In this document: positions 1-9,200 of the stretch, in pieces
How the letters are laid out: every line of letters begins with the position of its first letter
Numbering within the stretch: the first letter of the stretch is position 1
Assembly: GCA_947625425.1 (NCBI GenBank)
Contig: CANQOH010000010.1
Coordinates: 1 to 36,423 of the forward strand
DNA: 36,423 nucleotides
Direction: 5' to 3'
Source: an uncultured Bacilli bacterium
GTDB taxonomy: Bacteria > Bacillota_I > Bacilli_A > RF39 > UBA660
Made by a program: the position numbers and the translations under genes
The notes under the pieces: model-generated
Told to the model about the DNA's origin: nothing
Database searches by the model: none
What the model saw: only the letters and a program-made list of their open reading frames with translations

Positions 1-1
1 A

Positions 2-457
2 ACAGGTTATTTATATCACATCAAAGATGAATATTTTGATGTCGTTAATGATGAAAATTTAATGCAAAATCATGAAAGAGGAAAGAAAAGACCAACTTAT
101 TTTACAATCAAAGATAAAGAAATTTTATGGTTTATACCAATAAGTTCTAAAGTTGATAAATATAAAAAAATAGTTAATAAAAAGATAGAAAAATATGGAT
201 TTTGTAATACTATAATTCTTAGAGAAATTGCTGGTGAAAATGCTGCTATATTACTACAAAATGCTTTTCCAACATTAGAAAAATATATAGATCATGTTCA
301 TACTATTGATGGAGAACCAGTAAGAGTTCCAACAGATTTGCAAAATGAAATTAAAAGTTTGTTTAAAAATATGATAGGATTAAAAAAGAGAGGCACAAAT
401 TTATTTTTTACAGATATAGATAAATTAAAAGAAAAAATGTTGGAAGAAATAAATTAA
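2..457 (+). CDS. ToxN/CptN-like type III toxin-antitoxin endoribonuclease, 5'-truncated by the window edge
   Basis: The reading frame is open to the window edge, so the gene starts upstream; 151 codons are visible. An internal ATG at 62 is not a convincing start because the conserved-looking N-terminal part (GYLYHIKDEYF) lies before it. The pattern of a short N-terminal strand, RPTYFTIKDKEILWFIPISS and a helical C-terminus (FFTDIDKLKEKMLEE) resembles the PemK-fold ribonucleases of type III toxin-antitoxin systems (ToxN/AbiQ, CptN, TenpN), which are held in check by a repeated antitoxin RNA encoded just upstream. That RNA would lie outside this window. Family assignment is from memory of the motif pattern and is moderate; another PemK-like toxin family is possible. 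A terminator follows at 604-635. Confidence 0.5.
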   Translation, partial: TGYLYHIKDEYFDVVNDENLMQNHERGKKRPTYFTIKDKEILWFIPISSKVDKYKKIVNKKIEKYGFCNTIILREIAGENAAILLQNAFPTLEKYIDHVHTIDGEPVRVPTDLQNEIKSLFKNMIGLKKRGTNLFFTDIDKLKEKMLEEIN

Positions 458-484
458 ATTGCTAATAAGTCATTTTAAAAATAA

Positions 485-613
485 TATTTTATAAATTTGA
501 TTTTATTCACCCAAAATGGGATTGTGGCTCAAGCCCAAATTAAAGAGAACCAAGCAAAAAATAAGCAAAGAAAAGCTCTAAAAAAGCAAAATGGCAAACG
601 ATTAAAAGACTAA
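485..613 (+). pseudogene. possible gene remnant (open frame without start)
   Basis: A frame stays open from 485 to the TAA at 611-613 without an ATG/GTG start. It translates to a Lys/Gln/Asn-rich tail ending KNKQRKALKKQNGKRLKD, and its stop sits inside the left arm of the terminator at 604-635. It could be the 3' end of a decayed gene between the toxin and the amylase, or simply chance. No family recognised. Confidence 0.25.
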
Positions 614-635
614 GAAAAAAACTTAGTCTTTTTAT
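604..635 (+). terminator. intrinsic terminator
   Basis: Ten-base-pair stem (605-614 with 622-631, AAAGACTAAG/CTTAGTCTTT) with a short A-rich loop, followed by a T-rich tail. It separates the toxin-like gene from the amylase gene. Confidence 0.8.
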
Positions 636-698
636 TTTATCAAAACAATTTTTCTAAAAAAGAAATAGTATTTAATGATGGAGTTTACTCATTTCTTA

Positions 699-707
699 TG
701 ATATATT
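699..707 (+). promoter_or_regulatory. possible extended -10 element for the GH13 gene
   Basis: TGA followed by TATATT gives an extended -10 with a leader of about 30 nt before the AGGTGG ribosome binding site at 736-741. No good -35 is visible. A TATAAT at 728-733 is too close to the start codon to leave room for a leader. Confidence 0.3.
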
Positions 708-745
708 AATAGTAAGATAGATAAAACTATAATATAGGTGGGCTT

Positions 746-2626
746 ATGGAAAATATTTTAGAAAAGACAGAGTTTAAAATACTTAAAACCGAAAAGTATG
801 AAGATGGAGCTAAATATGATGTAGCAATCAAAATCCCTATGTCATTAGGTTGGATATCATCTGTATCATTCATCGTCGAAAATAATGGTACGAGAGAAAT
901 ATTTAGATTAGACCACATTAAAAATGATGAACAGTTTTCATATTTTAAGAAATCAATATCATTACCTACCAAAGCCATATATCATTACTATTTTTCCTTT
1001 AACGTAAATAATCAATCAATTTATTTAAAAAAAGAGAATCAAAAAGACGCATCGACGATATCTCAAAGTGAAATGTGGCAGATGAGTGTCAATTTTGAAG
1101 TTCCAGATTGGGCTAAAGGGAAAATAATGTATCATATCTTTGTTGACCGTTTTAATAAAGGTCGTGAAGAACCTTTACCACCTATGGAAAATAGAACAAT
1201 TCATTCTAGTTGGGATGAAGACATCAAAATAGGTCCAGACGAAAATGGTATTTGGAATGCCGATTTCTATGGTGGTGACTTAAAAGGAATTATTGAAAAA
1301 TTAGATTACATAAAATCTTTAGGAGTAAGTATCATCTATTTAAGTCCTATTGTTTGGTCACAATCTAATCACCGTTATGATACATCTGATTACGAAAAAG
1401 TAGATCCGTATGCTGGAACAAATGAAGACTTAAAAGAATTATGTACTATCGCTCATCAAAAAGGAATTAAAATTATCTTAGATGCTGTCTTTAATCATAC
1501 TGGTAATGATAGTAAATATTTTAATGAATACAATCACTTTAATGAACTAGGTGCTTCTCAAAGTCCAGAATCAAAATATTATCCATTTTATCGTAAATAT
1601 ATAGCTGATAATAAAACTTATTTCGCTTACTGGTGGGGCATGAAAAATCTTCCTGTTTGTGATGGTAGTAATGAAGAGTGGCAAAAATATATCTATGGTG
1701 AAGGAGGCATAATCGATTTATGGTTTTCTTTAGGTATTGATGGCTTAAGACTAGACGTTGCTGACGAACTAAGTGATGAATTTATTGAGGGCATTAGAAC
1801 TGCTGTTAAAAGAAATAAACCAGATGGCTTTATCATTGGTGAAGTATGGAAAAATCCAATGCGTATGAATAGAAACTACATCTCTGGTGGTAAAGGTATG
1901 GATACCGTTATGAATTATACCTTAATCGACGCTTTAATCAGATATTTCAAATATGAAGACGTCCATAAATTACGTGATGTCATAAATCAATTAAAAACTG
2001 AATATCCTAAAGATACCTTAAATTCTTTAATGAACTTTACATCTACCCATGACATTACTAGAGCAATAAACATCTTTGGTGCTCACGAATTTAGATATTC
2101 TGGCGAATGGGCTTGGAACTTAAATAACGAAAGTGATTTAGAATGGCAAAAAAATTATCAATTAACTTCTGAAGAATATCAAAAAGGCAAAGAAATATAT
2201 AAAGCTTATTTATACTTTTTAACTTTCTTTCCAGGTATTTTATCAATCTTTTATGGTGATGAAGTTGGATTACAAGGAATGGGTAATTTAGCTAATCGTC
2301 GTCCATTTCCCTGGCATAAAGAAGACCAAGATTTACTAAAGTTTTTTCAAACTATCGGTGAAATAAGACAAAAGGAATCATTCTTAGAAGAAGCTGACTT
2401 AGAATTAATCGAAATCAATAACGAATATATTATGTTTAAAAGACATACCCAAGCAGAATCTATTTTAATCGCCGTAAATAGATCAAATGGTAAAGTAAGA
2501 ATCCTTCTACCAGAAGAATACACTACTTATGAAAAAGCATATTCTTTAGGAGAAACTACTAAAGAAGAACTAGGTTCTTATGGTGCTTTAGTATTAAAAA
2601 AGAAAAATAACTATGTAATTCAGTAA
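746..2626 (+). CDS. GH13 alpha-glucan hydrolase (neopullulanase/cyclomaltodextrinase-like)
   Basis: Cytoplasmic alpha-amylase superfamily enzyme that hydrolyses alpha-1,4 (and perhaps alpha-1,6) linkages of imported maltodextrins. Residues about 1-125 look like a beta-sandwich N-terminal domain of the type found in neopullulanases. The TIM barrel starts at WAKGKIMYHIFVDRF. The four GH13 regions are visible: DAVFNH (246-251), GLRLDVADE with nucleophile D337, IIGEVW with acid/base E366, and FTSTHD with H435 and transition-state D436. NHRYDTSDY is also typical. No signal peptide is seen, and 626 residues fits neopullulanase-type enzymes. The start is supported by AGGTGG at 736-741. It has no sugar transporter or other carbohydrate genes beside it here, so the exact substrate is open. 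Confidence 0.9.
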   Translation: MENILEKTEFKILKTEKYEDGAKYDVAIKIPMSLGWISSVSFIVENNGTREIFRLDHIKNDEQFSYFKKSISLPTKAIYHYYFSFNVNNQSIYLKKENQKDASTISQSEMWQMSVNFEVPDWAKGKIMYHIFVDRFNKGREEPLPPMENRTIHSSWDEDIKIGPDENGIWNADFYGGDLKGIIEKLDYIKSLGVSIIYLSPIVWSQSNHRYDTSDYEKVDPYAGTNEDLKELCTIAHQKGIKIILDAVFNHTGNDSKYFNEYNHFNELGASQSPESKYYPFYRKYIADNKTYFAYWWGMKNLPVCDGSNEEWQKYIYGEGGIIDLWFSLGIDGLRLDVADELSDEFIEGIRTAVKRNKPDGFIIGEVWKNPMRMNRNYISGGKGMDTVMNYTLIDALIRYFKYEDVHKLRDVINQLKTEYPKDTLNSLMNFTSTHDITRAINIFGAHEFRYSGEWAWNLNNESDLEWQKNYQLTSEEYQKGKEIYKAYLYFLTFFPGILSIFYGDEVGLQGMGNLANRRPFPWHKEDQDLLKFFQTIGEIRQKESFLEEADLELIEINNEYIMFKRHTQAESILIAVNRSNGKVRILLPEEYTTYEKAYSLGETTKEELGSYGALVLKKKNNYVIQ

Positions 2627-2701
2627 TCAAAATGTATTACAATTAATCTTATTGTCAAATTAAAATATCTTTAATATACTTATTATAATGGAAGTGATCT
2701 A

Positions 2702-3142
2702 ATGGAAGAAAATATCAATTACTTTGAATTAATTAGCAATAGTCCAGATACAATTAGTATCGTAAGTGGTAAATCACCTAAAAGAACTATCACTAAATTA
2801 ATTGGTAAAAATAAAATACCAGATAAAATAGATCTTCCTTTAGATAGTTTTTTAGAAACTATGAGAGGTACTATAAGTACTAAAAACTGTGTTAAAGACA
2901 TACGTTTTATTCATAATGAATTAACTATTGAAGGTATTACTATTAAAAGTAATCAAGTTATTTTAAATAAAGATTTCTTTACTATTGATCCAGAATTAAT
3001 GAAAAATCTTGGCTTTAGACTTCGTTTAAGAGATATTATAAAAGAATATCACGAAGTTCAAGAAGAAACATTAAGAAATATAAGAGCAATAATAAGTGAG
3101 CATATAAATAGTTTAGATACTGATGATGGATTAAAATTTTAA
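2702..3142 (+). CDS. uncharacterised 146-aa protein
   Basis: I do not recognise a family. The protein is soluble, with an N-terminal mixed-charge part, a beta-rich centre (LTIEGITIKSNQVILNKDFFTI) and a helical C-terminus (about residues 105-135). GGAAGTG at 2690-2696 supports the ATG. A TATAAT at 2684-2689 lies immediately before the ribosome binding site, so a transcript from it would have an extremely short leader. A terminator follows directly, making this a single-gene unit. Confidence 0.65.
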   Translation: MEENINYFELISNSPDTISIVSGKSPKRTITKLIGKNKIPDKIDLPLDSFLETMRGTISTKNCVKDIRFIHNELTIEGITIKSNQVILNKDFFTIDPELMKNLGFRLRLRDIIKEYHEVQEETLRNIRAIISEHINSLDTDDGLKF

Positions 3143-3150
3143 CAATTAAG

Positions 3151-3175
3151 AGCTAAGTATTAACTTAGTTTTTTT
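3151..3175 (+). terminator. intrinsic terminator
   Basis: Stem AGCTAAGT (3151-3158) with ACTTAGTT (3163-3170), loop ATTA, and a run of seven T at 3169-3175. Confidence 0.75.
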
Positions 3176-3232
3176 AAATTGACCATCAAAAAATAATAAT
3201 GTATATTTAAAATAATAAAGAAGGAAATTAAA

Positions 3233-4054
3233 ATGAATAAAGAACAAAGTAAAAAAATTCAAATAGGTAAATTTAAAATATCTCTATCAGACTTAATCGC
3301 CATAATTATCTTAGCTACCGTAATTCTAATTTATCTTTTTTCACCACGATATTATTCAGTTACTACAGGTCTATATAATCAAAGTACTGAAGAAGATCAA
3401 AAAAATGTTGAAACAGCACTTGGAAAAGATAATACTGAAGAAAGATTTAATTTATACTTTAAATATTACAATGTTATTCATGAACTAGGTCATGGCTTAA
3501 TTTACTACAATAAAGGAGTAGATATCCCCGTCGCTGAAGAGGAACAATTAGTAAATGACTTTGCTGTTGCATATTGGAAATATTATGGGGAAGAAGATAA
3601 AGTAAAAGAATTAGAAGATATCGCCAATTATGCTGTCAAACATATCGGTAATAATTATAAAAATAACGTCGATTATATGAAACGAGCTAAAGAAAACTCC
3701 ACTCACAATGGTTTCAATTCCTCATTTTTTAACTTTAATGACTATGGATGGTTCCAATTCAGTTGTGTTAAACATTCATTTGAAGAAAATAAAGACCTTG
3801 AAACAGTTTTAAAAGTAATGGGCTTTAAAAATTTTAAATTACCTGAACCAGAAGAACTAAAATATGACAAAATAACTAATGAAGTAAGTACAGATATAAT
3901 TAACGACGCAATAAACAATTTTCATAGTTGGAGTCTAAAATTTCCAAAAGCATCACATCATTTCGATAAAGATCCAAATAATAATTATTCTCGTTCAGTT
4001 GTAAAATACTTAGGTCTATTTGAAATAACAGACATAAAATATATATTTAGTTAA
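3233..4054 (+). CDS. membrane-anchored HExxH zinc metallopeptidase-like protein
   Basis: One N-terminal transmembrane segment (about 19-40, LSDLIAIIILATVILIYLF) is followed by a large soluble domain. HELGH at 83-87 is a zincin motif. Fifteen residues later comes an acidic cluster (E102-E104) in EEEQLVNDFAVAYW, which resembles the third zinc ligand region (E..AN.FA) of ImmA/IrrE-type gluzincins. ImmA proteins are normally soluble and sit next to an XRE repressor; this one is membrane-tethered with no regulator beside it. The substrate is unknown. The start is supported by an AAGGAAA site just upstream. The gene is monocistronic, with repeat-rich terminator DNA after it. Confidence 0.55.
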   Translation: MNKEQSKKIQIGKFKISLSDLIAIIILATVILIYLFSPRYYSVTTGLYNQSTEEDQKNVETALGKDNTEERFNLYFKYYNVIHELGHGLIYYNKGVDIPVAEEEQLVNDFAVAYWKYYGEEDKVKELEDIANYAVKHIGNNYKNNVDYMKRAKENSTHNGFNSSFFNFNDYGWFQFSCVKHSFEENKDLETVLKVMGFKNFKLPEPEELKYDKITNEVSTDIINDAINNFHSWSLKFPKASHHFDKDPNNNYSRSVVKYLGLFEITDIKYIFS

Positions 4055-4074
4055 AAATAGCAAACAAATGTATT

Positions 4075-4137
4075 ATCGTTCGCTAAAATCGTTCAAAAAT
4101 TGAACGATTGAACGATTTTTTGAACGATTGAACGATT
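4075..4137 (+). repeat. GAACGATT direct and inverted repeats forming alternative hairpins, likely terminator
   Basis: The 17-mer TGAACGATTGAACGATT occurs at 4101-4117 and again at 4121-4137, giving four GAACGATT units. Reverse-complement copies (ATCGTTC) lie at 4075-4081 and 4088-4094. Arm 4087-4096 can pair with 4100-4109 (ten base pairs, AAA loop). Alternatively 4085-4094 can pair with 4110-4119, followed by a short T-run, which would act as a terminator for the preceding gene. Confidence 0.6.
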
Positions 4138-4184
4138 CAAATTATAAGTAATAGCATTTTTGTAAATAAATCTTATCAAAAATA

Positions 4185-4213
4185 TTGTAGTTAAAGTAAG
4201 ATAATGATAGAAT
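4185..4213 (+). promoter_or_regulatory. sigma-A promoter of the MucBP surface protein
   Basis: TTGTAG (4185-4190), 17-nt spacer, TAGAAT (4208-4213) with an extended -10 TG at 4205-4206. The predicted start of transcription near 4220 places the ribosome binding site GGAAG (4229-4233) early in the leader and favours translation from ATG 4244. Confidence 0.6.
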
Positions 4214-4243
4214 AAGAATAGAAGAATGGAAGTAATGATTAGT

Positions 4244-6061
4244 ATGGTAAAGAAGTTAAGTAGAATGCTTTTTTTTATAATTTTAATTATAACAGTCGTA
4301 ATAACAACATGTCGTAAAACAACTAGTTTTGAAAACGAAGTATCAATAAAACAAAAATATGCTGACTCAACAGCAAGTAAAACCGATTATTTTGACTATG
4401 GTTCACTAAAAACAATTAAAGATGATTATTCATATTCATCTATTTATCTAACAAATGAAACTGAAATTAAATTAATTAGTAAAACAGGTGAAGGTACTAT
4501 CGCCAATGGAAAATATGAAGAAAGAGATATTTTCCAATCCATTACAGGTATGAAACCTAATTCTGAAGTAAAAGTTCTTATAACTAAATGCGCCGTAAAT
4601 AAAAAAGCAGAAATACTTGATGTACTACTTACAGTAAACAACGTAAAATTATTTGAAGGTAAAGAAAATGGATCAATAACTTTTGGTATAAATATTTCCA
4701 GTATTGCACTACCAGATAGTCAATTAAATCCTGTATCATCAAAAAATGTGGCTTTAGGTAAAGGTAAACCGATTGCATTCTATTTTTCAACCGCCACAGC
4801 TCAAGCCGATTTTACTATGCAATATTTTAAGACAGGTACATACAATAAAGATAATGGTACTGGCGTAGATGGTGGAATTACCAATGTTAATGGCTTTTAT
4901 AATGATATAGACGTTCCAGTCGTAATAACCGATATCGAAAATCAACCTAAAGGCCCATATGAAAACGAAATAATGGAAGGCAATGAAGGAATAATACCAA
5001 CAGTTGGTCAGTCACATATTTATTATAATAAAAATAACCTTCAACCAAACGAAGAATACAAACAAAATCACCAAAAATCAGTATATTCATTATTTGAAAT
5101 CGACAATGGTATTGCAGCCAAGCCAGGTACAACTGCTGAAGTTAACGCATTTTGGTACGCAACAACAGCACTTATGCTTACAGAGAATATAAAAGATTCC
5201 AAATTCCAATTTACTTATTCGGGCGCTGGATGTGGAATTACTTATTTCTTCTCATCACCATATCCTTATGAATCTAGTGCTCCAGTTAAAAAAGCTGACA
5301 CTGAATATGTAATATATGATGAACAATTCAATTATCAAATATCACAATATATAGCCAATAACTATTATGGTTCATTATTTTCTTATAATGAAGTATATAA
5401 AGAATTGTATTCTGATACCAAATACGATAGTATAAAAATTACTGATGATATCGATCCACGATTAACTATAAATAATAATGAAGTTAAAATAGTAAATGAA
5501 GTAGGCGAAGTTCAAAATGATTTCTGGGATTTAAAAATTACTGATCATAACATTACCGCCACAGCTAATAGTACGGCATTGGAAACTGCAAACTTCTATG
5601 CACATACTTATACAATAATTGTTCCCGTAACATTCCCAAGTTCAAATACAGATCAAAGTCAATTTAAAAATACTGCTAAAACAACCTTTACTATTGATGA
5701 TAAAACTGAAGAAAAAACAGGTAGTCTAAATCTCGACTTTAAATATAGACTAATCGTCCATTACCTCGATAAAAATACAGGTGAAGCAATTACAGATCCT
5801 GATATAAGATACTTTAATTTAAACGATGAATATACAACAAATTACGATAAAGTTGGTTCAGGTTGGAATCTAGAAGGTATGCCAAGTAATGCTGAAGGAA
5901 CAATCAATGGAAATATAACAGTTGATTATTACTTTACAAGAGCTATTGAAAATCCTGATACTGGTGCTTTCATTCATATTATAGTCATATCTACGATGAC
6001 AATTATTACTGCTTGTATTGTCGTAATTGCTCAAAAACATCATAAAATATATAAAGTATAA
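4244..6061 (+). CDS. wall-anchored surface protein with MucBP-like domain and NPDTG sorting signal
   Basis: Secreted protein of about 605 residues. It has a signal peptide (VKKLSRMLFFIILIITVVIT), a long beta-rich ectodomain, and a MucBP-like module at about 501-568 (LIVHYLDKNTGEAI to VDYYFTR), a fold linked to mucin or matrix binding. The C-terminus is NPDTG (570-574), about 22 hydrophobic residues and a basic tail (QKHHKIYK), which is the layout of a sortase signal with N in place of L. Three in-frame ATGs exist (4226, 4235, 4244). I chose 4244 because GGAAG at 4229-4233 sits 10 nt upstream and the promoter would leave no leader for 4226. The gene has its own promoter and terminator. No sortase is encoded in this window. 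Confidence 0.75.
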   Translation: MVKKLSRMLFFIILIITVVITTCRKTTSFENEVSIKQKYADSTASKTDYFDYGSLKTIKDDYSYSSIYLTNETEIKLISKTGEGTIANGKYEERDIFQSITGMKPNSEVKVLITKCAVNKKAEILDVLLTVNNVKLFEGKENGSITFGINISSIALPDSQLNPVSSKNVALGKGKPIAFYFSTATAQADFTMQYFKTGTYNKDNGTGVDGGITNVNGFYNDIDVPVVITDIENQPKGPYENEIMEGNEGIIPTVGQSHIYYNKNNLQPNEEYKQNHQKSVYSLFEIDNGIAAKPGTTAEVNAFWYATTALMLTENIKDSKFQFTYSGAGCGITYFFSSPYPYESSAPVKKADTEYVIYDEQFNYQISQYIANNYYGSLFSYNEVYKELYSDTKYDSIKITDDIDPRLTINNNEVKIVNEVGEVQNDFWDLKITDHNITATANSTALETANFYAHTYTIIVPVTFPSSNTDQSQFKNTAKTTFTIDDKTEEKTGSLNLDFKYRLIVHYLDKNTGEAITDPDIRYFNLNDEYTTNYDKVGSGWNLEGMPSNAEGTINGNITVDYYFTRAIENPDTGAFIHIIVISTMTIITACIVVIAQKHHKIYKV

Positions 6062-6066
6062 TAACT

Positions 6067-6098
6067 AAACTTACGAAAATAATCGTAAGTTTTAATTT
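6067..6098 (+). terminator. intrinsic terminator
   Basis: Perfect ten-base-pair stem AAACTTACGA (6067-6076) with TCGTAAGTTT (6083-6092) and a T-rich tail. Confidence 0.8.
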
Positions 6099-6189
6099 TA
6101 AAAATAATAATAAGAATTTAAGAATAAAAATTATCAATAATAATAAAATATCTAAAAAATGAAAAAAAGCCTGAAAATATAAGGAATTC

Positions 6190-6218
6190 TTGCGAATTTA
6201 AAGGACTTGTGCTAGAAT
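6190..6218 (+). promoter_or_regulatory. sigma-A promoter of the M26 metalloprotease
   Basis: TTGCGA (6190-6195), 17-nt spacer, TAGAAT (6213-6218) preceded by TGC (extended -10). A small hairpin (CATACC 6221-6226 with GGTATG 6235-6240) covers the expected transcription start and could be an operator or leader stem. Confidence 0.65.
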
Positions 6219-6260
6219 ATCATACCAGTCAAAGGGTATGTATAAAGAGAGTGTGAGTCT

Positions 6261-9200
6261 ATGAAAAAAATATTATCTTTAATCATTATCAGTATTTTGT
6301 TATTACCAATAACTATCTATGCTAATAATGAAATTACTTTAAAAGTCGATAAACAAGATTTAAATGCTGGCGAAGTTGTTACAGTTGATGCAGAGTTACC
6401 TAAAGATCTTAAATTGTATGCTTTAACAGCAACTTTAAATTATGATCATAATGTCTTTGAAGAAATAAGCAACGAAAACTTTGTTGGTCAAGAAGATGTC
6501 GTTAATGTCTTATATAATCCTGAAAATAATCGTTTTGGTTTAATTAATAAAACTGGTGAAATATCTAGTAGTTTATTTCGTGTTCGTCTAAGAGTTAAAA
6601 AGAATGCTAAAGTAGGTAATACCAATATTACTTTAACTAATATTTCATCATCAGATGGTCAAAATAAAACTGATTTTAATAAATCTAATGTTGAAGTTTT
6701 AATTACTCGTGATGCCAAAGATAATGAAGTGATTGAGGCCAATCCAAGTAATAGTTTTATAGAAACTAAAGAAGAATTAATAAATGTCTTTACTAACAAA
6801 CCAATCGTTATTGGTGCTGCCCTTGGTATCATCATTCTTTTAGCTTGCTTAGTATACTTAATTATTCAAAAACGTGATAAAAAGATTATTACTCTAGTTA
6901 TCTCAGCTTTAGCTATCTTTATCATTATCTTAATATCTCTATTAATTCTTAATGATAGTAAAAAAGACGTTAATAATGATGGAATCAATGACTACAATGA
7001 TGCAAAAGAAATCCTAAAATACTTACTAGATTTTAAAGGTACAGAAGTAATATTAGATAATGATGAAGATAATAAAACCGATAACGAAAACTCAAATACT
7101 AATACCAATACAAATTCAAGTACATCCAAACCATCCAAAAAACCAAATAATAAATATGACGTAAATAATGATGGTAAGGTCGATGTAAATGATGCTGGTC
7201 ATAGCACTGGAACTACTACGGAAAAAACTAATTACAAAGTAACTTTAAAAAGTAATGAAAAAAATGAAAATATCTATGCTGAAAAAGGGGAAATAACTTT
7301 AGAATTTACCGCTACTGTAAGTCCAAATGAAAAGATTAAAGAAGTTATGATTGATAATAAATACTACCCAGTAACATATCATGACAAATATTATACAGTC
7401 ACTTTAAATACGCCAAATACATCAGGTATTCATGAATTTAAATTTACTAAAGCTAAATTAGTCAATAATCGTGAAATAAATACTGAACTAACTATTATTA
7501 AAGAAATTTTAAAAGATGAACCATACGTCGATATGTTTAATTTTAATGAAAAAACAGATACTTTAACTTTTAAATTAGAAGATAAAGAAAAAGCTTTTGA
7601 AAAAGGTTATATCATAATTGAAGATAAAGATAATAAAGAAGTCTTAAAAGAAGAATTAAAACTTGATAATAGTATTAATTATAACTTTGAAAAAGAACAA
7701 AACTATACCGTTTTAATCCAAGCGACATTCGACCGTGATACAAATACCTTAAATAATATAACATCTAATAAAAACTACTATGAAAATAAAGTCATATATA
7801 GTCATACCTTATCTATAAATAGTAACTATGATTTTAAAATCTTTAATTTAAGTATTACAGATGCTATTGAAAAAGGTGAAAAGCCTATTATTGAGTTTGA
7901 AAGTACTAATAATAAAGGTTATAGTGTTGAATATATTGAAATAAATAATATCAGATATGAAGTCACTCCTAAATATGATAAAAATCATTATCAAGTAGAG
8001 TTAAAAGACTTAAATACTGATACTTTTGGTCGTTATCATATAAATATTGATAAAGTAGAAATAAATAACTATAAAGTCTTTGAAAGAACTAAAGACTATA
8101 ATACTAATGAATTAAGTTACACCGTCTTAAAAAATGGTCCTAGCGTTAATGAAATATCTTTAGAAGATGATAAAGCCAATGAACAATTATATGTAAATTA
8201 TAAAGTTGAAGATAAAGATAAAACTTTAAGTCATTTAAATCTAGCTCTATATGACTATAATAATAAATTCGTGACTAAATTAAATGATGTTCAAAATGGT
8301 AATCGTATTCCAATCTCTTATAAAGGTAATATTGCTGGCGGATACTCTGTAAAATTCTTAGCTGATTATAATTTAGGAACTGATCGTCATACCTATAATG
8401 AAGTTAATGTCGGTGAAAAAAGTATTACTACCCAAACAGATGTTAAAATAACTAAAGTTGAATTAGGTCGCATTAATCAAAATAATAAATTTGAACCAAC
8501 TTTATATCCTTTAAAAGGTCAATCTAAATATCAAATAAAGGTTTATGTAAATATAAGTCCTGAATTAAGAAAAAAATATAATCGTATCTCAGGTGTTACT
8601 ATTAATGGTTTAAACTATGATGGTGGATCTAATACCGTTAACGAAAGTGGTGATGGCGGAACGACAATCACCTTCAGCATTCCAGTTGAATCAGGAATCT
8701 TAGATTTAAGAATTGATCGTGTTAAATTAGCTGTTGAATCATATCAAGGCGTAAGTCAAGCCTTCTTTGCTGTTGAACCATATGAAACTCAAATCGATGT
8801 TTTAAAAGATAAACCAACTATTAACGATTTGTCAATAATCAAAGAAGATTATGAAAATAATAGCGTCACATTCCGTTTCTATGTTAAAGATGACAAAGGT
8901 GGCTTTAATAAAGGAACAGTTTCACTAAATAACGATGTAAAAGATATCAAATATGGTGAAAATGAAGTAACATTCACTAATGTCCCACAAGATCAAGAAT
9001 TAGATTTAATCTTTAAAGGTGATTATGATTTAGATACTAATAAAATTTCTGAAGAAAATAATCAAAACTATTATTCAAATACGGAAATATATCAAACAAA
9101 ATATACTTTATACAATCCAAATAAATATGAAAACTTAAAACTAAATAATATCACAACTAATAGTGATAATAATGATAACTACTTTGAAAAGACCGAAAAA

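Noticed and set aside
4244..4320. Lipobox at VVITTC in the surface protein
   Set aside because: Position -1 is Thr rather than Gly/Ala/Ser, and the protein has a C-terminal sorting signal instead.
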